A stretch of DNA of 64,000 nt from Halobacillus andaensis (GCF_014636475.1 NZ_BMEL01000004.1:186001-250000), one strand, 5' to 3'; shown: positions 8,210 to 17,301, numbered from the stretch's first letter. The notes: generated by a model from the letters alone, not told the origin. A program made the numbers and translations.

Positions 8210-9637
8210 TTGAAGTATTGTACGGAATGCGGCCATTCCCTTTTGAAAGAACAAGCCTTTTGTGTTTCGTGCGGAGTGAAGCAGAATGATGGTTCTACAC
8301 AACCCATCCCGCAGCCTTCAAGAAAAATGCGCTCGATAAGGAAGCCGCTGAAAAAAAGAACAAAATTAGTAATAGGGATCATTATCGCTTTAGCTGTACT
8401 TTTATTTACGGCTCACCAGGTCATCTCTGAAAAAATGGATTCGATGATTATGGTTATGGAGATGGATCGAGCGATTTCCAACAACGATGCTCATGCTTTT
8501 TTTGAACATATTGAGCTTGAGGAAAAGGCTTTGTTAAATAAAAAAGATTTTCTCGCTTATATACAGGAGTCGGGCTGGGCAAATATTGAGAGGCAATTAA
8601 CGGATGTGGTCACTGGGGAGGAAAAAAACCTTTCAATCAAAGATTACGACGGAAACGAACTTTTTACGTTACAAAAGGATCACCTATTTGCTGAGATGTA
8701 TCCGACTTATAAAATAAGTGCAAAACCACAGCCGGTTACAGCCGCCACGAATTTTTCACCAACGAATCTAGAAGTAGGTGATCAATCCGTAGAGATAGAA
8801 GAAGGGGAAGGAAAAGAAGTATATCAAGCTTATCCGGGGACGTACGAAGTAAAAGGTGAAGCTGAAAATGAATTTGGCGTTTTCGAATACAAGGACGAAA
8901 TTCATGTTGATTTAGATGACGAGTCTCCGACTGAGATTTCGATTGATTTTCCAGATGAAACGTATACCATTCAAACCGATCAGTCTGATGCCACCTTATT
9001 TATTAATGGAAAGAGTACGGGCAAAGCATTAAGCGAGTTTAGCGAGCTTGGTCCTTTTCCAGAAGATGAAGAGGTCTTTATGTATGCTGAAAGAACTGAC
9101 AAGGATGGAGATGTTCAGCGTACGGAAGAGATCAGTCAGTACTATACAAGTTGGGGGTCGCTTCCTTTCGAATTTAATAAACGAGAATATGAATTCCCAG
9201 ATCTTGAGTACGAAGAGGAATATATGGAAGAAGACGTGGAAGGGGTAACGATCGAAGAAGAGGATTTTGTTTCCACTGAAGCGTCCCACCATGTGCTGGC
9301 GTTTAGGGAGGATTACGAAAGTGCCTTAAATGCAGTCGACTACAGCTATATTTCTTCTTACTTAGAAGAAAGCAGTGATGCGGCAATTGAACTGCAGGAT
9401 TATTTAATGGAAATTGATCATCAAGGCTTCTGGTTCAATTTCACTTCTAATGAAGTGGTTTCTACTGAACAATTAGATGAAGCGACGTTTCTGGTAACAA
9501 CGAATGAAGGATTTACATTCACAGATTACGAAGGCAATGAAACGATTTATGATCGGGTAAAAGATTATGAAGTAACAGCAACAGAACAAGGATTAAAGAT
9601 TACAAAGATTGATATAAATGAAACGAACAGAGACTGA
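8210..9637 (+). CDS. tcaA: TcaA-like zinc-ribbon membrane protein
   Basis: A 475-aa protein with a zinc ribbon (CTECGH then CVSCG, residues 4-23), a basic stretch, and a single membrane segment (about 54-74, KLVIGIIIALAVLLFTAHQV). A long acidic outer part follows. Segments such as YPGTYEVKGEAENEFGVF, DATLFINGKSTGKAL and the C-terminal ALNAVDYSYISSYLEESS match the domain order of TcaA, a staphylococcal envelope protein tied to glycopeptide sensitivity; the C-terminal part is NTF2-like. The start is TTG 8210, fixed by GGGGG upstream and by the zinc ribbon beginning there. The role in this organism is inferred only as envelope-related. Confidence 0.78.
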   Translation: MKYCTECGHSLLKEQAFCVSCGVKQNDGSTQPIPQPSRKMRSIRKPLKKRTKLVIGIIIALAVLLFTAHQVISEKMDSMIMVMEMDRAISNNDAHAFFEHIELEEKALLNKKDFLAYIQESGWANIERQLTDVVTGEEKNLSIKDYDGNELFTLQKDHLFAEMYPTYKISAKPQPVTAATNFSPTNLEVGDQSVEIEEGEGKEVYQAYPGTYEVKGEAENEFGVFEYKDEIHVDLDDESPTEISIDFPDETYTIQTDQSDATLFINGKSTGKALSEFSELGPFPEDEEVFMYAERTDKDGDVQRTEEISQYYTSWGSLPFEFNKREYEFPDLEYEEEYMEEDVEGVTIEEEDFVSTEASHHVLAFREDYESALNAVDYSYISSYLEESSDAAIELQDYLMEIDHQGFWFNFTSNEVVSTEQLDEATFLVTTNEGFTFTDYEGNETIYDRVKDYEVTATEQGLKITKIDINETNRD

Positions 9638-9680
9638 CCCAAATTAAATATTTTATAGAAAAGTTTTCCTCTCTGCACAA

Positions 9681-9710
9681 TTCATGCAAAATTACTGGGT
9701 ACCCTACAAT
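9681..9710 (+). promoter_or_regulatory. Candidate promoter with GGGTACCC operator for ydhK-like gene
   Basis: TTCATG (9681-9686), an 18-bp spacer and TACAAT (9705-9710) form a plausible sigma-A promoter. The perfect palindrome GGGTACCC (9697-9704) fills the end of the spacer directly against the -10 box. YdhK-type genes are often found with copper-resistance genes, and copper sensors such as CsoR bind GC-rich TACCC-type palindromes. The operator role is inference. Confidence 0.4.
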
Positions 9711-9740
9711 TGTACAACTACTACAGAGAGGAAGATCAAC

Positions 9741-10364
9741 ATGAACCGAATAAAATGGATATTTGGCACACTCTTTTTAATCTCTTTATTAACACTAGCA
9801 GCATGCGGCAGTGATAATGAAGAATCTACAGAAGAGGACACAGAACAAAGTGAGGAATCGATGGAAGAAGAGAACAATGAAGAGAATGAAGAATCAAGTG
9901 ATGAGGAAGGAATGGACCATAGCGATATGAACCATTCCGGGTCAGGCGAAGTACCTGATGATCTAGAAGAAGCTGAGGAGCCAACTTTTGAAGAAGGTGA
10001 TCAAGCGACAATCACAGCTTCCCATATGGAAGGAATGGAAGGAGCGGAAGCCACAATTGTTGGCGCTTATGATACCACTGCTTACGTGATATCATATGAC
10101 CCAACGAACGGAGGCGACCGTGTAGAAAATCATAAATGGATTATTCATGAAGAGATTGAAGAAGCAGGTGACGAGCCATTTGAATCAGGCGATGAAGTGA
10201 CCATTGAAGCGTCCCATATGGAAGGAATGGAAGGCGCTACTGGAGAAATTGAGTCTGCTGAAGAAACGACCGCATACATGGTTGATTTCACGACAACAGA
10301 GAGTGAGGAAGAAGTGACCAATCATAAATGGGTAACAGAAAGTGAGCTAGAAGAAACGGAATAA
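9741..10364 (+). CDS. ydhK: YdhK-like (DUF1541) lipoprotein
   Basis: A 207-aa lipoprotein. ATG 9741 follows AGAGAGGAAG and gives a clean lipoprotein signal peptide with lipobox LAAC (Cys19). A very acidic linker rich in Glu, Ser, Asp and with an HSDMNHSG metal-like patch precedes two tandem DUF1541 repeats. Each has a GD(Q/E) start, the shared core ASHMEGMEGA, a TTAY segment and an NHKW end. The repeats are extracellular small beta domains with unclear function; copper or stress links are suspected from neighbours in other genomes. The ORF is open further upstream, but no ribosome site supports an earlier start. Confidence 0.85.
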   Translation: MNRIKWIFGTLFLISLLTLAACGSDNEESTEEDTEQSEESMEEENNEENEESSDEEGMDHSDMNHSGSGEVPDDLEEAEEPTFEEGDQATITASHMEGMEGAEATIVGAYDTTAYVISYDPTNGGDRVENHKWIIHEEIEEAGDEPFESGDEVTIEASHMEGMEGATGEIESAEETTAYMVDFTTTESEEEVTNHKWVTESELEETE

Positions 10365-10373
10365 TAAGCCATT

Positions 10374-10410
10374 AAAAAAAGCTGAGGAAGCACATGCTTC
10401 CTCAGCTTTT
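10374..10410. terminator. Bidirectional terminator
   Basis: A near-perfect stem of GCTGAGGAAGCA with its complement, flanked by A7 on the left and T6 on the right, sits between the convergent ydhK-like gene and the minus-strand gene ending at 10411. It can terminate both. Confidence 0.9.
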
Positions 10411-11799
10411 TTATGCTCGTTTAACCATATCAACGTACAGTTTCTGATAGGCTTTATGTTCATCGAGCATGCCTACTTCGTGGTAGAGCTTAGACAGCCA
10501 TTGAACAGGTTTCGGGTCTTCGTCATTTAGTTCCATTTCCCAGCTCATGCACTCAATGGCTTTTTGCGGTTGATGGAAATAATGATACAGCTCGCCAAGA
10601 CGTCGTTGTTGACTCGGGTCTTCCAGCAGGATATTCATTTCATCAATTTTTTTAATCAGAGGTTCAGCGATTTTGATATCTTTAATTGGTTGAGCCCAGC
10701 TTTGTACATAAGCAGGTGTTTGATCAATCAATAAGGAGGATACGGCCTCATAAAGAATGGTGCTCGCTTGCTCTTCGTCGATGTTATCGCAAACGGTTAA
10801 AATTAACTTTTGTAATCCTTCAGGCGTTAGCGATTGGGTTATCAATTCTTTTTGTTTAACGATGGTGATCAATTGTTCAGATTGAGTGGGGTAGAGAACA
10901 AGCTCATGCTGGCAGATCAGCTGGAGGGCTGATTCAAGCTGGGCATCGTCTAAATAGGCTTGCAGCATGTCTTGTAAAAATGGTTCAACGGTCAAACCGC
11001 GGTTGGATAAGTCTTCTAATAACTCGAATCGATTTTCTGGAATGTATTCATTTATTAATGTCTTTAGGAAAAGGTAGTTGGTTTCATTTTGTGTGTGCTG
11101 TACACGACGAATGTGTAGAGTGAGGCGGTCTATCCATCGATTTTGCTGCTGGTAAAGACGATCTAATGTTTGAAAGGCGGAAGCTTTAGGAAGCTTGGCA
11201 TACGCTTGTTTTTCGACATAAATAGGATCCCTGCTCAGTACGGACTCATCATTCGTCTTGTAAAGGGCTGCGTATCGAGTGAACTGTAAATCGCTAGTAA
11301 AGGAGTGCGTCACGCTATGATTTGGTGCGAAATCTCGGAGAATGTTGAGGATTCGGAAACAGGATAATAATTTTCCGTCACGGCGGTTTTGATAATAAAG
11401 CTTTTTAATGAGGTGTACGAGCTTTTCTTTCATAATAAAACCTTCGAAATAGGTAGCAATCAATACGGTTTCTTGCAGGGTGCGGTGTTTGGGTAGTTTG
11501 GCAAATAAGTCGTTAAAACTTTTTTTCTTATAAGGGGTGTTAGAACATTGGGCATGAATCAAGGGATGAGGCGGAGTGATAGTGGTGCCATTTTGAAAGG
11601 CGTTTTTTACGTATGGATAAGTAGTATCAGCTTTTGGAGTGACGTAGTTTAAATATTCATTCTCATAAAAGAAAACGTAATGGGTGTGGCCCTTAGCGTC
11701 TCTAGCTTCAATGATGCGGCTCTGCTTATAGATGGTCATTCGATCTATTTTCAGGTCACTTGTCTGATTCTTATCTTGAATGGTGATCGTTTGGGTCAT
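10411..11799 (-). CDS. Hypothetical protein with TPR-like C-terminal half
   Basis: A 462-aa soluble protein that I do not recognise. The N-terminal 70 residues look like a small beta domain (ITIQDKNQTSDLKIDRMTIY, THYVFFYENEYLNYV). The rest is almost wholly helical, with repeat-like pairs of helices, and the C-terminal part (LGELYHYFHQPQKAIECM, MELNDEDPKPVQWLSKLYHE) reads like TPR units. GAGGAGGG precedes ATG 11799. It contains no signal peptide or membrane segment. It stands alone between a bidirectional terminator and an aldo/keto reductase gene. A scaffold or adaptor role is possible but unproven. Confidence 0.6.
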   Translation of the reverse strand: MTQTITIQDKNQTSDLKIDRMTIYKQSRIIEARDAKGHTHYVFFYENEYLNYVTPKADTTYPYVKNAFQNGTTITPPHPLIHAQCSNTPYKKKSFNDLFAKLPKHRTLQETVLIATYFEGFIMKEKLVHLIKKLYYQNRRDGKLLSCFRILNILRDFAPNHSVTHSFTSDLQFTRYAALYKTNDESVLSRDPIYVEKQAYAKLPKASAFQTLDRLYQQQNRWIDRLTLHIRRVQHTQNETNYLFLKTLINEYIPENRFELLEDLSNRGLTVEPFLQDMLQAYLDDAQLESALQLICQHELVLYPTQSEQLITIVKQKELITQSLTPEGLQKLILTVCDNIDEEQASTILYEAVSSLLIDQTPAYVQSWAQPIKDIKIAEPLIKKIDEMNILLEDPSQQRRLGELYHYFHQPQKAIECMSWEMELNDEDPKPVQWLSKLYHEVGMLDEHKAYQKLYVDMVKRA

Positions 11800-12040
11800 A
11801 TAGGTCCCTCCTCAATCTTTCTTGCCCCTTAACCATACCACTATATGGTACAACCATCAATAGGACAGACGAGGTGACTTTACTAGAAAAAGGTAAAAAA
11901 CGACATAGTACAATGATTTTATATTCATGAAGGGTAGGTGTGTGCCTTTTAGCAGCTCGTAAAAGACCACTGTTTCAATAAATATATGATACTATTAAAT
12001 GAAAGGGCTTACTTTATATATTTGCGAGGTGGTTAATAGC

Positions 12041-13024
12041 ATGAAATATAATCGATTAGGAAACACCGATTTAGAAATCAGCGAATTAAGCTTTGGAACG
12101 TGGGCAATTGGTGGAAGTTGGGGAAAGACGGATGACCGCGCTGCTTTAGAAGGCCTTCATACAGCTATGGATGCAGGTGTTAACTTTTTTGATACAGCAG
12201 ATGTCTACGGTATGGGACATAGTGAAGAACTGTTGGCTGAAGCAACAAAAGGAAAAGAGTCTGAGATTAAAATTGGTACGAAATTTTGTCGGCAAGGAGA
12301 TATAAACGACCCCGACAATTATTCTATGGAACAAGTGTCTTCTTATTTAGAAGACAGTTTGAAGAGACTAAATAGAGACCAGGTCGATCTGTACCAGATT
12401 CACTGTCCTTCGTTTGAAATTATAAAAGATGGCTCTGTGTTTGAAGTTCTTGAAAAACTAAAACAGCAAGGGAAAATCAGATATTATGGGGTAAGTGTAG
12501 AGACGGTTGAAGAAGGAGTGCATGTGTTAAAAAACTCAAATGCTAGCGCCCTGCAAGTTATCTTTAATATTCTTCGCCAAAAGCCTTTAGAAGAATTATT
12601 TCCTGCTGCGGTTGAAAAGAATGTTGGAATTCTAGCTCGTGTTCCGTTGGCTAGTGGATTGTTGACAGGAAAGTTCAATCGTGACCATACATTTGAAGAA
12701 GACGATCACCGCCATTTCAATCAAGACGGTGAAGCTTTTAACGTAGGGGAAACGTTTGGTGGTTTAGAATTTTCAAAAGGGGTCGAATTAAGTCAAAAAT
12801 TAAACTGGATTGCTGATGAACGTAAAAATATGACACGTGCTGCTTTAAAATGGATTATTCAGCAGGAAGCTGTTACGAGCGTCATTCCAGGGTTTCGAAA
12901 TGTAAAGCAAGTGAAGGATAACATTCAAGCGTTAGACGTCAAGGACTATAGTCAGGAAGAGTTGAAGAGTCTTCAGAAGTTTTATAATGAAGAAGTTCAT
13001 GCTCATATACGCGGCGTATATTAA
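12041..13024 (+). CDS. Aldo/keto reductase
   Basis: A 327-aa NADPH-dependent TIM-barrel oxidoreductase. MKYNRLGNTDLEISELSFGT is the standard start, and ATG 12041 follows GAGGTGG; the frame is open 42 bp upstream without a ribosome site. Catalytic tetrad parts are visible: Asp in FFDTADVYG, Tyr in the same motif, Lys in IGTKF and His in YQIHCPS. The C-terminal SVIPGFRNVKQVKDNI is the cofactor-binding end. The substrate is unknown. It may act on sugars, given the glycoside loci that follow, but it is not in their operons. Confidence 0.9.
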   Translation: MKYNRLGNTDLEISELSFGTWAIGGSWGKTDDRAALEGLHTAMDAGVNFFDTADVYGMGHSEELLAEATKGKESEIKIGTKFCRQGDINDPDNYSMEQVSSYLEDSLKRLNRDQVDLYQIHCPSFEIIKDGSVFEVLEKLKQQGKIRYYGVSVETVEEGVHVLKNSNASALQVIFNILRQKPLEELFPAAVEKNVGILARVPLASGLLTGKFNRDHTFEEDDHRHFNQDGEAFNVGETFGGLEFSKGVELSQKLNWIADERKNMTRAALKWIIQQEAVTSVIPGFRNVKQVKDNIQALDVKDYSQEELKSLQKFYNEEVHAHIRGVY

Positions 13025-13065
13025 AGTATAGTAAAACACACGAATAGTATCGTAAAGAACAAATA

Positions 13066-13114
13066 AAAAAGACGACTGAAAAGGCTGGCACCCAGCCCGT
13101 TTTAGTCGTCTTTT
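13066..13114. terminator. Bidirectional terminator between aldo/keto reductase and melA
   Basis: A long two-part stem: AAAAGACGACT with AGTCGTCTTTT outside, and GGCTGG with CCAGCC inside. A and T tracts flank it, so it can serve both convergent genes. Confidence 0.85.
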
Positions 13115-13127
13115 CTTAATGGAAGAA

Positions 13128-14429
13128 TTACTTATATTCAGGAAGCCAGTCTCCGTGAGCTTCGATAAGATCGTCACACATTGCCATAATATCATCCATG
13201 GAAAGCTCTGCACTCGTATGAGGATCCAGGAGAGCTGCCTGATAGATGTGTTCCTTTTTGCCGGTTACAGCGGCTTTGATCGTTAACAATTGAGTATTAA
13301 TATTCGTTCGATTAAGGGCAGCTAGCTGCTCAGGCAGTTCTCCTATATAAGTGGGAAGAATACCGTTTCGGTCAGCAACACAAGGCACTTCTACACAGGC
13401 GTTTTCAGGAAGATTTGAGATAAGACCACCTCTGTTCATTACATTTCCTCCAAATTTAAAAGGAGCGTTTGTTTCCATTGCTTCAATGATACGTGATCCG
13501 TATTCTTCAGACCGCTCGTGAGATAGCTGGGAGTTATGTACGATTTCTTCGCGCATATCTTCCCATTCTTTAATTTGATTGACACAGCGGCGGGGATACT
13601 CGTCTAAGGGAATGTTAAAGCGTTCAATCAGTTCAGGATACTGGTTTTTAATGAAATATGGGTGATATTCAGCGTTATGCTCTGAAGATTCTGTGATGTA
13701 ATAGCCGAACTTATCCATCAGTTCAAAACGAACCATATCATCATGCTTTTCCTTTTGTTTCTCTTTGGCACGTTTCTTGATTTCCGGATACAAGTCTTTT
13801 CCGTCTTTCTTTACTTCTAAGAGCCATGCCATATGATTGATGCCCGCGATCCGCTCTTCAATTCCTTCGTGCTCCATATCAAGTGTTTCAAATAATTCCT
13901 TCGTGCAAACTTGAACGCTATGGCAGAGGCCAATCGTTTTTACACTTGTGTGGCGATTCATAAATCCTGTTAAGGTTGCCATAGGATTTGTATAGTTTAA
14001 GAGCCAGGCGTCAGGACAAACTTCCTCTATATCTCTAGCAATTTCCAGCATCACAGGTATTGTCCGCAACGTTCGAAAGATCCCGCCGATGCCGATCGTG
14101 TCACCAATCGTTTGCTGTAATCCGTATTTTTTTGGAATCTCAAAGTCGATGACTGTACTTGGCTTATATCCACCTACTTGAATCGCGTTAATCACATATT
14201 TGGCATCTGTTAAAGCTTCTTTTCTGTCCAGATAAGAAACAATATGAATCGACTGATTATATTTTTTTGATAAATTTTTCAGCATTTGCTCAGATTCTCG
14301 CAGCCTTTTTTCATCAATATCATGAAGAGCAAATTCAAATCCTTCAAGGGCTGGAACAAACATGCAGTCCCCAAGAATGTTCTTCGCGAAAATCGTACTT
14401 CCAGCTCCAATAAATGTAATTTTAGACAT
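13128..14429 (-). CDS. melA: Alpha-galactosidase, glycoside hydrolase family 4
   Basis: A 433-aa NAD- and Mn-dependent GH4 enzyme that splits alpha-galactosides such as melibiose inside the cell. It opens with the dinucleotide-binding motif ITFIGAGSTIFAKN and shows LLNYTNPMA, the metal-binding CHSV motif (about residues 168-171) and NHMAWLLEV, as in MelA. AGGAGG precedes ATG 14429. It lies 79 bp downstream of a LacI gene on the same strand, with a likely CcpA site in the gap, so it probably has its own promoter as well as readthrough. With the GH36 enzyme of the divergent operon it gives the cell two unrelated alpha-galactosidases. Confidence 0.93.
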   Translation of the reverse strand: MSKITFIGAGSTIFAKNILGDCMFVPALEGFEFALHDIDEKRLRESEQMLKNLSKKYNQSIHIVSYLDRKEALTDAKYVINAIQVGGYKPSTVIDFEIPKKYGLQQTIGDTIGIGGIFRTLRTIPVMLEIARDIEEVCPDAWLLNYTNPMATLTGFMNRHTSVKTIGLCHSVQVCTKELFETLDMEHEGIEERIAGINHMAWLLEVKKDGKDLYPEIKKRAKEKQKEKHDDMVRFELMDKFGYYITESSEHNAEYHPYFIKNQYPELIERFNIPLDEYPRRCVNQIKEWEDMREEIVHNSQLSHERSEEYGSRIIEAMETNAPFKFGGNVMNRGGLISNLPENACVEVPCVADRNGILPTYIGELPEQLAALNRTNINTQLLTIKAAVTGKKEHIYQAALLDPHTSAELSMDDIMAMCDDLIEAHGDWLPEYK

Positions 14430-14464
14430 GTGTTTTCCTCCTGTTTAAAAATAGTGTTAACTGC

Positions 14465-14482
14465 TTTGAAAGCGCTTTTAAA
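14465..14482 (-). promoter_or_regulatory. Candidate cre (CcpA) site before melA
   Basis: TTTGAAAGCGCTTTTAAA is an 18-bp palindrome around AAAGCGCTTT and agrees with the cre pattern except at its last conserved C. It lies about 36 bp before the melA start, in the gap after the regulator gene. Confidence 0.6.
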
Positions 14483-14508
14483 GTAGTGCAAATTATAGTA
14501 AATGAAAC

Positions 14509-15573
14509 TTAGACAGTTACTGAACAATTGTCCTGATTATTTACAGACGACGATTCACGAAATTGAACCTTACACGGATGAACAATTTTGGTAGGGATGT
14601 CTCTACCTTCCATTCGTTCATTTAGTAGTTTTACCGCTGATTTCCCCATTTCTTCTGAAAATACCTTGGCGGTCGTTAAAGGGGGATTTAAGTAACTTGC
14701 TAATTCTACATCGTTATAGCTGACAATTGATACATCGTTTGGAACATGAAATCCTGAATCGTGTAAAGCGCGCAAAGCCCCAATTGCGAGTGGGTCACTT
14801 GCGGTTATAAATGCGGTAGGCAGCTGACCTTTACTAATAGCTTGATTCATTAAGTGATAGCCAGCATCAGTCGACCAATCTCCTATATACACATGTTGAT
14901 CGTTATAATAACCTCTTCTTTCCATGATCTTCTTATATGGAACGAACCTTAGCTTTTCCAAGTTATCAATACTGTCCAGTTCTGGTTCCTGATAAGAGGA
15001 ATGGATAATCTCCTGCCCGCCGATAAACCCAATGTTTTTATGTCCTAGCGATATTAAATGTTCCATTAACCTGATCGTTGCACTATAAAAATCAGAGGTC
15101 ACGCTGTCAAACTTCTCGGTTCCTGGTGATTCGTCGACAAACACTACTCGGTTATACTTTGCATAAATTTGCTGCACCGTCTCCGGGGAGATATTACCAA
15201 CTACTATTACTCCATGAAGATCATTAAGACTAGTATCCTCTGTCCAATTTTTTTCCTGCCTGACGACGGAAGAGATATTTAGATTGAAGCGCAAGCATTC
15301 CGCCTCAATTCCCCTCCTTATCGATATAAAATATTCATCTTCGTATTCATAATCTTTTGAACAAAAAATAATTAGTCCAATAGACTTCTTTTTATTCAAT
15401 AAAGAAGCTTTTTTCTTATTGGAAAGCGATAAATAGTTTAATTTTTTCGCGGATTCGTACACGCGTTTTCTAGTCGTATCAGCTACAGATAGGGTTTCAT
15501 CTTCACTTAAGACTCTGGAAACGGTTGCTATAGAAACGTTCGCTGCTTTTGCTACATCTTTTAAACTGGCCAT
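14509..15573 (-). CDS. LacI-family regulator of the alpha-galactoside locus
   Basis: A 354-aa repressor-type protein with an N-terminal helix-turn-helix (LKDVAKAANVSIATVSRVLS) and hinge, then a periplasmic-binding-like sensor domain with IVVGNISPE, IGFIGG, TAFITASDPLAIGALRAL and SIVSYNDVELASYL. AAGGAGG precedes ATG 15573. It diverges from the ABC importer/GH36 operon and sits ahead of melA, so it most likely controls both in response to melibiose, raffinose or a product. It is clearly paralogous to the LacI gene at 22004-23014 (same SIATVSRVL, TAFxxASDxxAIGALRALH and PPL/PSL-TxKVF segments). Confidence 0.9.
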   Translation of the reverse strand: MASLKDVAKAANVSIATVSRVLSEDETLSVADTTRKRVYESAKKLNYLSLSNKKKASLLNKKKSIGLIIFCSKDYEYEDEYFISIRRGIEAECLRFNLNISSVVRQEKNWTEDTSLNDLHGVIVVGNISPETVQQIYAKYNRVVFVDESPGTEKFDSVTSDFYSATIRLMEHLISLGHKNIGFIGGQEIIHSSYQEPELDSIDNLEKLRFVPYKKIMERRGYYNDQHVYIGDWSTDAGYHLMNQAISKGQLPTAFITASDPLAIGALRALHDSGFHVPNDVSIVSYNDVELASYLNPPLTTAKVFSEEMGKSAVKLLNERMEGRDIPTKIVHPCKVQFRESSSVNNQDNCSVTV

Positions 15574-15744
15574 TTCGCACCTCCTTATTTTAACTAAAAT
15601 TTTACTTAATATTTAAGGTATCACAGTTAGTGTTTTTATTCAAAATAAAAAAGAATAAAATTAGTTTTACTTTTAACATTACATGTAGAGGATGTAAACC
15701 GCTTGAAATATACTATTTAATTATGAGAAAATTTAAAAAATCAC

Positions 15745-15760
15745 TTGTAAGCGATTTCTT
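15745..15760 (+). promoter_or_regulatory. Candidate cre-like site before ABC importer operon
   Basis: TTGTAAGCGATTTCTT has the TGTAANCGNTNN core of a CcpA site, with a mismatch in the final CA. It lies in the divergent control region about 145 bp before the binding-protein gene. Confidence 0.45.
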
Positions 15761-15793
15761 TATCTGTTATGTTTTAATTAATAAAGTTAAAAT

Positions 15794-15834
15794 TTTAGTA
15801 AAAAAACGAAGGTTTATTTCGCTATTTTTTACTA
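15794..15834 (+). promoter_or_regulatory. Inverted repeat, candidate LacI operator pair or attenuator
   Basis: TAGTAAAAAA (15797-15806) and its exact reverse complement TTTTTTACTA (15825-15834) are 18 bp apart, with a partial inner pairing of CGAA and TTCG. The left arm with its flank, TTTAGTAAAAAA, recurs exactly at 23052-23063 in front of the paralogous LacI gene. That points to a shared operator, though an RNA hairpin is also possible. It is about 70 bp before the binding-protein start. Confidence 0.5.
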
Positions 15835-15902
15835 GATTCAATCAGGGAAGGTCGTTCAGGGTTACTGGAGATACTAACCATAATAAAAACTTAGGGGGTA
15901 AC

Positions 15903-17207
15903 ATGATGAAAAAATCTTTTGTGAAGTTAGCGAGTAGTATTGGAGTTATCGCATTGTTGGCAGCTTGTGGAGGTAATGGCGGTGGCAATGGAAATGGAAG
16001 CGACAATGGAAGTAATGAAGAAGTAAGCGGAAGTGAAGAGGGTAAATTGACTATGGCTCTTTCTGCAAGTAGTGAAGGGGAAAAGAGTACGTTTGAAGAA
16101 TTAATTGGCGAGTTTGAAGAAGAAACAGATATTGATGTTGAAGCTAGTTTTCCAGGTGGAGGGTATGAAGACCAGATGAGAGTTCAGATGGCCGCAAACG
16201 ATTTGCCGGATATCTTTGATACCCATGGTTGGTCTCAGTTGCGCTATGGAGAATATACGTACGATCAGCAGGATATGGACTGGGTCGATGATTTGAAGCC
16301 TGCGATGGAAGATATCGTTACGGATGATGAAGGGAAAGTATATACCTATCCGGTAAACATGGCTCAGGATGGTGTTATCTATAATAAGAACGTTTTAGAT
16401 GAATATGGCATTGAGGTACCTGAAACGTGGGATGAATTTGTCGAAGCGCTTGAAACAATACGTGATGAGACCAATGGACAAGTTGCTCCATTGTGGATTG
16501 CCGGTGGAGATGGCTGGCCTCTAGGACAGATGGTCGACCAAATGATGACGCCGATGTTCGCAACCGATGAGGAAAATGATTACACAGATGAATTTCTTGA
16601 TGGCTCATTTGACTGGAGCCAATACGAGTGGCTTCCAGAACAACTTTTGATGCTGCAGGAGAATGACCTGCTTAATCAAGATGTTTTAACTGCTAAATTT
16701 GCCCAGGCTCCTGAAATCATGGCTGGGGAGCAAGCGGCATTCATGTTTGCAGGTGGTTCAGTTGGACCGGATGCAACAGCAATGAATGAAGAAGTAGAAG
16801 TTGGTTTAATGCCTACCCCGGCTGTTCATGAAGGAGACGAGCAGGTTTGGATTGGCGGGGAACGCTTTACACTTGCTATCTTTGAAGAGTCTGAAATGAA
16901 GGACGAGGCGAAGCAGTTTATTGAGTTTATGGCTGAACCTGAAAATGCACAACGTATTGCAGAGGGGACTAATTTAGCGTCAGCTATTGAAGGTGTAGAA
17001 GCAGACACTTATTTCTCTGAAGATCTTGAGAACTATTCAGATACTGAAATTGTCAGCTACTTCGACCGTGTTTTTCTGCCGAGCGGCATGTGGGACGTAA
17101 TGTCGACAACAACGGAAGAATTGTTAGCCGGCGGATCACCTGAAGAAGCAGCCAATACAATGGAATCTGAATATGACCGTTTAAGAGAAGAAGGCGATGA
17201 CGAATAA
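15903..17207 (+). CDS. ABC sugar-binding lipoprotein (alpha-galactoside importer)
   Basis: A 434-aa extracellular solute-binding protein of family 1. ATG 15903 (or 15906) follows AGGGGG and gives MMKKSFVKLASSIGVIALLAACGG, a lipoprotein signal with lipobox LAAC; the frame is open 273 bp upstream without support. A Gly/Asn/Ser linker is followed by the binding fold (LTMALSASSEGEKSTFEELI, DLPDIFDTHGWS, YNKNVLDEYGIEVPETWDEF, GEQAAFMFAGGS). It is first in an operon with two permeases and the GH36 gene, as in MsmE-type raffinose/melibiose importers. A stem-loop follows it. Confidence 0.92.
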   Translation: MMKKSFVKLASSIGVIALLAACGGNGGGNGNGSDNGSNEEVSGSEEGKLTMALSASSEGEKSTFEELIGEFEEETDIDVEASFPGGGYEDQMRVQMAANDLPDIFDTHGWSQLRYGEYTYDQQDMDWVDDLKPAMEDIVTDDEGKVYTYPVNMAQDGVIYNKNVLDEYGIEVPETWDEFVEALETIRDETNGQVAPLWIAGGDGWPLGQMVDQMMTPMFATDEENDYTDEFLDGSFDWSQYEWLPEQLLMLQENDLLNQDVLTAKFAQAPEIMAGEQAAFMFAGGSVGPDATAMNEEVEVGLMPTPAVHEGDEQVWIGGERFTLAIFEESEMKDEAKQFIEFMAEPENAQRIAEGTNLASAIEGVEADTYFSEDLENYSDTEIVSYFDRVFLPSGMWDVMSTTTEELLAGGSPEEAANTMESEYDRLREEGDDE

Positions 17208-17231
17208 TACTCATTAATTAGGCTTAAAAGG

Positions 17232-17251
17232 GGGAGAGAACATTCTCTCCC
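17232..17251 (+). other. Intercistronic stem-loop after binding-protein gene
   Basis: GGGAGAGAA and TTCTCTCCC pair around a 2-nt gap between the binding-protein and first permease genes. There is no long T tract. Such hairpins often protect the upstream mRNA and raise binding-protein output over permeases. Confidence 0.6.
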
Positions 17252-17301
17252 TTCTATGTTAATGAGACGAATCGTGCATTAAGAAGGAGATGACATATAG
17301 T

